A stretch of 11,408 nt of DNA from Rhizobacter sp. (GTDB taxonomy: Bacteria > Pseudomonadota > Gammaproteobacteria > Burkholderiales > Burkholderiaceae). The position numbers were made by a program, and so were the translations under genes. The DNA is taken from NCBI GenBank assembly GCA_014379885.1, contig JACMKW010000641.1, positions 1-11,408 on the forward strand, in the 5' to 3' direction. The notes below the pieces were generated by a model. The model ran no database searches. It saw only the letters and a list, made by a program, of their open reading frames with translations, and had not been told where the DNA came from. This document shows, piece by piece, positions 5,246 through 11,408 of this stretch (its first letter is position 1; each line of letters opens with the position of its first letter).

Positions 5246-7825
5246 TCAAACGTCGCCGACGGCGTGCAGGCCGGCCCACTGGTAGGGCTTCGCGAAGGGA
5301 AGTTCGTCCATGCTGGCGACCTCGCTCAAGGCGCCTTCGAGTGCGGGGTGCCCATGCAACTTGGTGGCCACCCACGCGGCGAGCTCCTCGCGGGTCAGGC
5401 GAATCATGTCACGCTGAACCTGTGACAACGCGGCGCACACGCTCGCCGATTCGCCGTTGACTGCCTGAAGATAACGCTCGACCAACACCGCTGTTGCCGC
5501 CTGCGGGATCTTCCACAAGGCGCCGATCACGTAGCGCACGCCCGACGACAGCATGGCTGCAGGCAGGCCGATGTATTCGGCCGCTATCTCGGCGCGCGCG
5601 ATGCCGCTCTCGCACGAGCCCATCACCACGCTGCGGCAGCCTCGTAGATCAAGCTGCTCGAAGACGCGTGAGAACGATACTCGGCCTTCGGCGTGGCCGC
5701 CGCCCAGATCGAGTGCGCTGTCTGCCACCTGCTCGGGGTTGAAGTGGCCATGGCAGGCGAAGACTGTGTCACGCGCCGGGCGTGCTGCCATCGACGCCAG
5801 CAGCTGTAGCCATGACACCTGGGCTTCTTCTTGCAGCGCATTGCCAAAGGTCTGGCGCAGCTGTGGCAGCAGCAAGCTGTACCAGGGAACCTCGCCGCCG
5901 ATCACAAAACGCAGGCCTTCGCCGCGCTGAGCTGGCGCCGCACGCGCCGCGTGGTTCTCCAGGAAGAGGCCCAGGGTCTGGCCATAGCTGATGGCCGCGC
6001 AGTGTTCGATCAGGTACTTGCCTTGCAGGCGGATGGCATGGAACGGCACCGCGTTCATCTGCAGGCGCGGGAATATCTTGAGATGCTTGCCTGGCAGAAA
6101 CCGAAGCACGGGTTCCAGTGTGGGGCCCAGCAGTTCGGCGTAGTGCGACAGCAGCGATTCCAGGGCGCGGTTCTTCGCCGTGGCATCGCCAGCGGCTTTT
6201 TGTTGCTTCTCGAAATCATCATGGATGCGGCGCAGCTGCTCTTCGCCGAAGGGCAGCGCGAAGGGGGCCGCCAGACCCGAAGCCATGTCGAGCAGCACCA
6301 GCGTGCCCGCCGTGGTGCCCAGGTGAAACAGCAGGAACAGCGTGTCGGGCAGGCGCAGCTTCAGCGTTTGTTCAACGATGCTGTCACTGCCCTGAGACTG
6401 GATGAGCGAGTGATCGAGTGCAGACGACTGCTGCAAATAGGCTCTGCGGGCGCTGTTGAACTGACCGATATGGGACAGATAGTCTTCAAAGCGCGCCGGT
6501 ACTGTGTTCAGGGTTTGGTAGTAGAGCGCGCGGTTGCGGCGAAATTCCGCAATGTCGCTCACTGCACCACTGCGGGCTGCGGCAAGTTCGGTGACGAGCT
6601 CCGTGGCCTCACGCGGGCCATTCCATTCCACCTCGGCCAGCACGCCAGCCGGGCTCTGCGCAAATGCAGCTACCTGAATGGCGTTGGCAGAAAACGACCG
6701 GAAGATCTGCTGCTTGGCGGCGCGCCCAAGCGGGAACGGGCATTGGACGGTCATGTGGCCGCTCAGGAACAGGCGCCCGTCGTGGTATGCGTTCAACGCG
6801 GATTTCAGCTTCTCTGGCGCACCTGGCAGCACGGCATGGTCGCCAGGGTGTTCAGGTTGATGCTGCGCCAGCGTGCCCGACTGCCGCACGATGGTGTCGC
6901 CCAGCTCGCGTGCAGACAGCGCTTGCCAATAAAGCGTGTAAGCGAAGAATGGCTCCAGCTGCTCGAAGGCCAGGGCTTGCTCGAACTGGTGTTGCGCTTC
7001 GTCGAGCTCGCCGGCCGCGCGCAAGGCGCAGCCGAGCAGGCGGCGCAGGTGACCGATTTCGGTGTCCAGCCTGTGATGGACGGCGTCTTGCCAGGCCAGA
7101 CGAAACTGCTCCGCACTCTCGTCGTGCCTGCCCTGGCCCGCGTGCAGCAGGCCGAGGAAGCGGCGGGCCACGATGCGGTAGTAGACGTGGGCGTCGGTGT
7201 TGCAGGCTGCGATGACCTCGCCCAGGCTTGCAACGTCATTGATGCTGAATGGCTTGTCTTGATCGCCCACGGCGTCTTCCAGCCATGAGCGCGTCAGGTT
7301 GAAGTAGAGATGGTCGGCGCAGGGGTTGCAGTCCCGGTAGGCAAAGGGGCGGGACCACTGCGCGTAATAGAGGGTGTGGGTCTTCAGCTTGCGCTCCAGC
7401 GCTTGCCTGACGGGTGCGTAGGCAGTGCCCAGTGCGGTGGCGTTCTTGAGGTAGCCGACGTAAGCAGTTTCCAGCGAGTTCAAAGCCAGGTCGTCGGCAA
7501 AAGCCGTTTGCGCATCGGCATAAAGCTCGCAGGCCAGGAAGTGGTAGGTGGTGCCGCGAGACTGTGTCACCAACTGGAAGATGAAGGTCAGCCAGTAGGC
7601 CGGCACCCGGTACCAGCGCACCCACAGGCCCAGCTCATTGCACCAGGCTGAAAAGTCTTCATTGTTGGCGCAGAGTTGGTTGAACTCGGCCAGCACGCCA
7701 GGGAGCAGGGGGCTGATCTTGCTTTCGCGAAAACCGTTTTCTTCCAGCAAGCGCAGCAGCCTGGCCAGAAAGCCGCGGTGGTGCGCGGGCAGCAAGGAGC
7801 CATCGGGTGCGGGACAGGTCTGCAT
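5246..7825 (-). CDS. TPR-CHAT domain protein, putative caspase-like cysteine protease
   Basis: This 859-residue protein (from the ATG at 7825) ends in a CHAT domain, the clan CD caspase/separase-like peptidase fold. The putative dyad is His692 in FACHGHF and Cys738 in VVMGSCESG. These are followed by YVIGALWKIP and the usual CHAT ending PYQWAGLHAVGD. TPR-like helical repeats lie at about 215-310 (GLLHAGQGRHDESAEQF; LRAAGELDEAQHQFEQAL). The first 200 residues are aromatic-rich, include RDCNPCADHLYFN, and match no domain I recognise. Residues 310-480 look helical. An in-frame ATG at 7963 would add 46 Lys/Pro-rich residues and leave only 3 bases to the divergent metalloprotease ATG. I prefer 7825 because it leaves 141 bases for two promoters, but base composition does not settle it. 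CHAT proteases are known in cell-death and CRISPR-linked immunity (the TPR-CHAT subunit of Craspase). A role here as activator of the downstream hydrolase is inference. Confidence 0.9.
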   Translation of the reverse strand: MQTCPAPDGSLLPAHHRGFLARLLRLLEENGFRESKISPLLPGVLAEFNQLCANNEDFSAWCNELGLWVRWYRVPAYWLTFIFQLVTQSRGTTYHFLACELYADAQTAFADDLALNSLETAYVGYLKNATALGTAYAPVRQALERKLKTHTLYYAQWSRPFAYRDCNPCADHLYFNLTRSWLEDAVGDQDKPFSINDVASLGEVIAACNTDAHVYYRIVARRFLGLLHAGQGRHDESAEQFRLAWQDAVHHRLDTEIGHLRRLLGCALRAAGELDEAQHQFEQALAFEQLEPFFAYTLYWQALSARELGDTIVRQSGTLAQHQPEHPGDHAVLPGAPEKLKSALNAYHDGRLFLSGHMTVQCPFPLGRAAKQQIFRSFSANAIQVAAFAQSPAGVLAEVEWNGPREATELVTELAAARSGAVSDIAEFRRNRALYYQTLNTVPARFEDYLSHIGQFNSARRAYLQQSSALDHSLIQSQGSDSIVEQTLKLRLPDTLFLLFHLGTTAGTLVLLDMASGLAAPFALPFGEEQLRRIHDDFEKQQKAAGDATAKNRALESLLSHYAELLGPTLEPVLRFLPGKHLKIFPRLQMNAVPFHAIRLQGKYLIEHCAAISYGQTLGLFLENHAARAAPAQRGEGLRFVIGGEVPWYSLLLPQLRQTFGNALQEEAQVSWLQLLASMAARPARDTVFACHGHFNPEQVADSALDLGGGHAEGRVSFSRVFEQLDLRGCRSVVMGSCESGIARAEIAAEYIGLPAAMLSSGVRYVIGALWKIPQAATAVLVERYLQAVNGESASVCAALSQVQRDMIRLTREELAAWVATKLHGHPALEGALSEVASMDELPFAKPYQWAGLHAVGDV

Positions 7826-7966
7826 GGACACCCCATTCGGTACAGCATTGATCAGCGGCTCAATAAACGAGCGCCAGTGGGGTTGATTGTCGTCGGGTGG
7901 CGCAGTGTGCTCTGCTGGTTTAGGCTTGCGTTTCGGGCCGCCCAGGCCAGCCTTTGGAGCCATACG
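7826..7966. promoter_or_regulatory. Divergent promoter region between the CHAT and M48 genes (inferred)
   Basis: Both neighbouring genes start outward from here, so both promoters probably lie in or near this stretch. On the + strand TTGATT at 7883-7888, followed 17 bases later by TGTGCT at 7906-7911, is a poor sigma-70 match. No convincing minus-strand match was found. GGAG at 7956-7959 lies 7 bases before the M48 ATG and is a good ribosome binding site. If CHAT translation starts at 7963 instead, this region is coding. Confidence 0.35.
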
Positions 7967-9460
7967 ATGAACCTGCGCCGCGTTCTGCCTTACTTTCTTT
8001 CTGCCGCCATGCTGGCTGCCTGCGGTTCGCAGGTCGTCAACCCCGTCACCGGCCAGGCTGAACGCTCCGTCATGAGTGAACAAGACGAGATCGCCCAGGG
8101 GCAGAAGGCGCACCAGCAGGTGCTGCAGGAATACGGCGTGTATGCCGACCCGCGTTTGCAGGCTTACGTGAACGGCGTGGGGCAGCGGCTTGCCAAACAG
8201 TCGCACCGGGCCAACCTGACCTGGACCTTTACCGTGCTCGACAGCCCCGAGATCAACGCCTTTGCGCTGCCGGGTGGTTACGTCTACATCACCCGCGGGA
8301 TCATGGCTTACCTCGACAGCGAGGCCGAGCTGGCGGGCGTGATCGGCCATGAGATCGGCCACGTGACTGCACGCCACGGCGCGCAGCGTGCCACGCGCCA
8401 GCAGTCGGCCGGCCTGGGGGTGCTGGCGGCCACCGTGCTGGGCGCCGTGCTGGAAGCGGGTGGCGTGGGGGGCGCTACCGACCTGGCGAGCCAGGTGTCG
8501 CAGACGGCGGCTGCTGGTTATGTGGCGTCGTACAGCCGCGAGCAGGAATCGCAGGCCGACCAGCTCGGCGCAGAGTACCTGGCGCGCAACCAGTACAACC
8601 CGCAGAACATGGTCGATGTGATCGAGGTGCTGAAGAACCAGGAGCGTTTTGCTGCCGATGCCGCCAAGGCCGAGGGCAAGGCCGCGCCGTCGGGTGCGAG
8701 TTGGGTGTCTTCGCACCCGAGCAACGACAAGCGTTTGGCCGACATCAGGCAGACCGCCACCAAGTACCAGGGCAACTACGGCGACGACGGGCGCGCACGC
8801 TACCTGCAGGTCATCGACGGCATGACGTTCGGCGAAAGCCGCGAACAGGGCGTGACCCGGGGCCGCAACTTCTATCACGAGCCGCTGGGCATTGCGCTCA
8901 CCGCGCCGGCCGGCTGGCAGGTGAAGAATTCGCAAGAGGCGATTCTGCTGGTGAACGGCGCGGCCGACGCGGGCCTGATCGTGCGGCTGGTGCCGCCCAA
9001 GGCGGGCAACACGCACGAAGAGGTGATCCGCAACGTGGTCAAGCCCGTCGACGGCCGCTCCGAGCGGCGCACGCTCAATGGGCTGACAGCCACCCACTTC
9101 ACCGGCTCGGTGCGCAACGAACAAGGGCAGAACCAGGCCGTGAGCGTGACAGTGGCCACCGGCCCCGGCGGGCGCAACTTCCTGATGCAGTACGCCGCCA
9201 AGGATGCGGCGGCACTGCAGCGTGCGAGCGCGCAGATGTCTGAGGCCGAGGCGTCGTTCCGTGCGCTCACGCCAGCCGAGCGCAGCGCGGCCCAGCCCTG
9301 GGGCGTGAAGACCGTCGCTTACCCACGCGGCGGTTTCGCCGAGCTGGCGCGCTCATCGCCACTGCCGGTGCGAGCTGAAGCGCAGTTGCGCTTGATGAAC
9401 AGCGCTTATGGCGGGGCCGCCGAACCCAAGCCGGGGCAGTTGGTGAAAGTGGTGGGCTGA
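7967..9460 (+). CDS. M48-family metalloprotease lipoprotein (BepA/LoiP-like)
   Basis: This 497-residue zinc protease is probably tethered in the periplasm by a lipid. Residues 1-18 form a lipoprotein signal with lipobox LAAC (Cys19), followed by GSQVVNPVTGQ. The M48 domain covers about 35-260: NAFALPGGYVYITRG, the zinc motif HEIGH (H128, E129, H132), and the third ligand probably E194 in SREQESQAD. SSHPSNDKRL near residue 250 is typical of the family's C-terminal edge. Instead of the TPR half of BepA there is about 170 residues of beta-rich sequence. The end (FAELARSSPL...LRLMNSAYGG...PKPGQLVKVV) looks LysM-like. The family clears misfolded outer-membrane or periplasmic proteins. The start at 7967 has GGAG 7 bases upstream and the signal peptide begins there. 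It is head-to-head with the CHAT gene. The ALDH gene follows 135 bases later, with no strong terminator seen between them. Confidence 0.92.
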   Translation: MNLRRVLPYFLSAAMLAACGSQVVNPVTGQAERSVMSEQDEIAQGQKAHQQVLQEYGVYADPRLQAYVNGVGQRLAKQSHRANLTWTFTVLDSPEINAFALPGGYVYITRGIMAYLDSEAELAGVIGHEIGHVTARHGAQRATRQQSAGLGVLAATVLGAVLEAGGVGGATDLASQVSQTAAAGYVASYSREQESQADQLGAEYLARNQYNPQNMVDVIEVLKNQERFAADAAKAEGKAAPSGASWVSSHPSNDKRLADIRQTATKYQGNYGDDGRARYLQVIDGMTFGESREQGVTRGRNFYHEPLGIALTAPAGWQVKNSQEAILLVNGAADAGLIVRLVPPKAGNTHEEVIRNVVKPVDGRSERRTLNGLTATHFTGSVRNEQGQNQAVSVTVATGPGGRNFLMQYAAKDAAALQRASAQMSEAEASFRALTPAERSAAQPWGVKTVAYPRGGFAELARSSPLPVRAEAQLRLMNSAYGGAAEPKPGQLVKVVG

Positions 9461-9595
9461 CCTCAGGCCGGCCGTTGCTCCAAGCTGAGACGATCCGGCG
9501 CTTGCCATGGGGGTTTGCGCGCGGCAGCCGGCGCGAGCCGCCTCGAATACGATGTTTCATTGTCCCGAACCCTTCTTTTCACTGGAGCGAACACC

Positions 9596-11029
9596 ATGCG
9601 TAACTACCTCAAGTTCTACATCAACGGCCATTGGGTTGACCCGGTCACGGCCAAGAGCATCGACGTGATCAACCCCGCCACCGAGGCATCGGCGGGGCGC
9701 ATCTCCATGGGCTCCGCGGCCGACGTGGACAAGGCGGTGAAAGCTGCCCGGGCCGCTTTCGAGAGCTACTCGCAGACCAGCGTCGACCAGCGTGTGGCGC
9801 TGCTCGAAAAGATCATCGACGAATACAAGAAGCGTTATGCCGACATGGCCGCCGCCATCACCGAAGAAATGGGTGCCCCGGTGAAGCTGGCCAACGAAGC
9901 GCAGGCCGCAATGGGCATCGGTCACCTGCAGACGGCGCTCGGCGTACTCAAGAACTACGAGTTCAAGAAGCAGCGCGGCTCCACCCTGATCGTGCATGAG
10001 CCCATTGGGGTGTGCGCCTTCATCACCCCCTGGAACTGGCCGATGAACCAGATTGCCTGCAAGGTGGCGCCAGCGCTTGCGGTGGGCTGCACCATGGTGC
10101 TCAAGCCTTCGGAGATTGCCCCCTTCTCGGCGCAGATCTGGACGGAGATCCTCGACGCGGCCGGCGTGCCGGCCGGGGTGTTCAACCTCGTGAACGGTGA
10201 CGGCCCGACCGTGGGTGCGGCCCTCTCAAGCCACCCCGAGGTCGACATGGTGTCGTTCACCGGTTCGACCCGCGCTGGCATCGAGGTGGCTCGCAACGCT
10301 GCGCCCACGGTGAAGCGTGTGCACCAGGAGCTGGGCGGCAAGTCGCCCAACATCATTCTGGAAGACGCCGACCTCAAGAAGGCCGTCACCGCCGGCGTGC
10401 GCGGCGTGATGGGCAACTCGGGCCAGTCGTGCAACGCCCCGACCCGCATGCTGGTGCCCAATTCACGCATGGCCGAGGCCCTGGTCATTGCCAAGGCCGC
10501 CGCTGAAGCCACCACCGTCGGTGCGCCCGACAGCGGTGCCGCGCTAGGCCCGGTGATCTCGGCCACGCAGTGGGACAAGATCCAGACACTGATCCACAAG
10601 GGCATCGAGGAAGGCGCCACCGTGGTGGCAGGCGGACCCGGCAAGCCGGCTGGGCTGGAGAAGGGCTACTACGTCAAGCCGACCGTGCTGGCTGGTGTCA
10701 ACAACCAGATGATGGTGGCGCGCGAAGAGATCTTCGGCCCGGTGCTGACCATCCTCGGCTACGACACCGTCGATGAGGCCGTTGCCATTGGCAACGACAC
10801 GCCGTACGGCCTTGCGGCCTACGTGTCCGGCACCGACCTCGAGGCTGCGCGCAAGGTGGCCTCGCGCTTGCGCGCGGGCCAAGTCAACATCAACAGCGCG
10901 GCAGTCGATTTCATGGCGCCGTTCGGTGGCTTCAAGCAGTCGGGCAACGGCCGTGAATGGGGCGATCACGCTTTCGGTGAGTTCCTCGAAACCAAGGCGA
11001 TGTTGGGCTTCGAGCCTGCGGGCAAATAA
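9596..11029 (+). CDS. Aldehyde dehydrogenase family protein, probably NAD(P)-dependent
   Basis: This 477-residue enzyme oxidises an aldehyde to a carboxylate using NAD(P)+. Family landmarks are all present: YINGHWVDP and INPATE near the N-terminus, PWNWPMNQ (Asn147), the cofactor region VLKPSE, FTGSTRAG, general base Glu245 in ELGGKSPNI, catalytic Cys279 in GQSCNAPTRM, EEIFGPVLTI, and PFGGFKQSGNGREWG near the end. The NSGQSCNAPTRM wording and the overall sequence recall the CddD-like ALDH subgroup (cd07138). That assignment is from memory, and the true substrate cannot be read from the sequence. The ATG at 9596 has GGAG 8 bases upstream; the longer in-frame start at 9515 lacks this. The gene looks monocistronic. 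No promoter was convincing in the 135-base upstream gap. Confidence 0.94.
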   Translation: MRNYLKFYINGHWVDPVTAKSIDVINPATEASAGRISMGSAADVDKAVKAARAAFESYSQTSVDQRVALLEKIIDEYKKRYADMAAAITEEMGAPVKLANEAQAAMGIGHLQTALGVLKNYEFKKQRGSTLIVHEPIGVCAFITPWNWPMNQIACKVAPALAVGCTMVLKPSEIAPFSAQIWTEILDAAGVPAGVFNLVNGDGPTVGAALSSHPEVDMVSFTGSTRAGIEVARNAAPTVKRVHQELGGKSPNIILEDADLKKAVTAGVRGVMGNSGQSCNAPTRMLVPNSRMAEALVIAKAAAEATTVGAPDSGAALGPVISATQWDKIQTLIHKGIEEGATVVAGGPGKPAGLEKGYYVKPTVLAGVNNQMMVAREEIFGPVLTILGYDTVDEAVAIGNDTPYGLAAYVSGTDLEAARKVASRLRAGQVNINSAAVDFMAPFGGFKQSGNGREWGDHAFGEFLETKAMLGFEPAGK

Positions 11030-11031
11030 GT

Positions 11032-11136
11032 AAGGATGCCCTGAATCAGCCCGCGCATGGCGAGGTCATCGCGGCTGAGGTGGAGCACCTGGTTGTAGCG
11101 GGCGAGTGCGGCGTGGCGGTCGGCCTCGGCGAAGTC
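11032..11136 (-). pseudogene. Possible remnant of a minus-strand gene
   Basis: On the minus strand, 35 codons ending just 2 bases beyond the ALDH stop codon read as a plausible protein segment containing DFAEADRHAALARYN and LSRDDLAMRGLIQGIL. By my count 31 of the 35 codons end in G or C, like real genes here and unlike spacer DNA. The frame has no ATG before the neighbouring aminotransferase start; only a TTG at 11241 is available, after a Pro-rich stretch. Downstream it runs on without a stop into the antisense of the ALDH end (10966). I do not recognise the family. It is either the leftover 3' part of a deleted gene or chance bias. Confidence 0.3.
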
Positions 11137-11207
11137 TGGGGCGGCGGTGGGTGCTGGGCGCGGTGGCGGGCCCGCCCACCTGAAGTCAGGGGATCGTCGC
11201 AGCCCGG

Positions 11208-11228
11208 GAGCCAGTGCTAAGCTGGCTC
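11208..11228 (+). promoter_or_regulatory. Short hairpin upstream of the aminotransferase gene
   Basis: GAGCCAG at 11208-11214 pairs with CTGGCTC at 11222-11228 around the loop TGCTAAG. It lies 30 bases before the aminotransferase ATG. No T run follows, so it could be an operator, a leader hairpin or the ALDH transcript end. A near-perfect GC-rich palindrome at 11162-11180 lies further upstream. Function is not readable from the sequence. Confidence 0.35.
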
Positions 11229-11258
11229 GCCCCCGCCACAACCGCCCCAGAGAGACCC

Positions 11259-11408
11259 ATGCCCGGACTGCTGCCCCACGTCGACCCCGAAGGCCTGCTC
11301 GAATTTTCGGTCGTCTACACCGACCGTGCGCTCAACCACATGTCGCAAAAATTCCAGGGCGTGATGCGCGACATCTCGGCCACGTTGAAGGAGGCCTACA
11401 ACGCCAAA
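11259..11408 (+). CDS. Class V aminotransferase, N-terminus (phosphoserine / alanine-glyoxylate type)
   Basis: Fifty codons are present from the ATG at 11259, and the gene continues past the window. The opening MPGLLPHVDPEGLLEFSVVY followed by TDRALNHMSQKFQGVMRDIS matches what I recall as the start of Burkholderiales PLP-dependent class V aminotransferases. These are annotated variously as phosphoserine transaminase or alanine-glyoxylate aminotransferase family. The PLP-binding lysine and the rest of the fold lie outside the window, so the exact reaction cannot be decided. The AG-rich CAGAGAGA just upstream can serve as a ribosome binding site. The reading frame has strong G/C third-position bias. 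Confidence 0.65.
   Translation, partial: MPGLLPHVDPEGLLEFSVVYTDRALNHMSQKFQGVMRDISATLKEAYNAK

Noticed and set aside
5831..7288. A 485-codon open frame on the + strand opposite the CHAT gene
   Set aside because: It is antisense to a well-supported CHAT gene. High GC keeps this frame open, and the protein is low-complexity, rich in Gln, Arg and Ala, with no recognisable motif.
7964..9124. Extension of the CHAT frame upstream to 9124
   Set aside because: This part is exactly antisense to the M48 protease and its translation is featureless. The frame stays open because of codon bias on the other strand.
9461..9595. Terminator after M48 and sigma-70 promoter before ALDH
   Set aside because: Only a weak CTCAG/CTGAG pairing without a T run is visible, and TTGCGC to TACGAT is 27 bases apart, too far for a promoter.

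Overview
The window is GC-rich with strongly G/C-ending codons. The protein families and intergenic palindromes look like a beta-proteobacterium of the order Burkholderiales (Comamonadaceae/Sphaerotilaceae-like). This placement comes from family resemblance and composition only. Almost all the DNA is coding. No tRNA, rRNA, insertion sequence or CRISPR array was seen.

Layout: (1) 1-112, the tail of an unidentified + strand gene. (2) 336-1676 (-), a membrane-anchored TAXI-type solute-binding protein. It is divergent from a QseB/QseC-like two-component pair, a response regulator (1870-2550) and a sensor kinase (2624-3934). The divergent spacer holds a perfect 26-bp inverted repeat, and the regulator-kinase spacer holds nested palindromes that look like a dispersed repeat. 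(3) 3924-5207 and 5246-7825 (both -), a two-gene operon: first a TPR-CHAT putative cysteine protease with an apparent His/Cys dyad, then 38 bp later a DUF900/COG4782-type alpha/beta hydrolase with a helical N-terminal segment and an Ala-Pro hinge. (4) 7967-9460 (+), an M48 metalloprotease lipoprotein, head-to-head with the CHAT gene. (5) 9596-11029 (+), an aldehyde dehydrogenase. (6) 11032-11136 (-), a coding-like stretch that may be a gene remnant. (7) 11259 to the window end (+), the N-terminus of a class V aminotransferase.

The part most likely to be a little-described system is the CHAT protease-hydrolase pair. CHAT proteases elsewhere act as regulated proteases that cut a partner protein. 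Here the only operon partner is a Ser hydrolase whose N-terminal helical module is tethered by a flexible hinge, which would suit proteolytic activation or release. This is inference from gene order and architecture. A second possible unit is the two-component pair with the divergent, permease-less TAXI protein, which might be its ligand receptor or its target gene. The remaining genes look like ordinary chromosomal housekeeping or metabolic genes.
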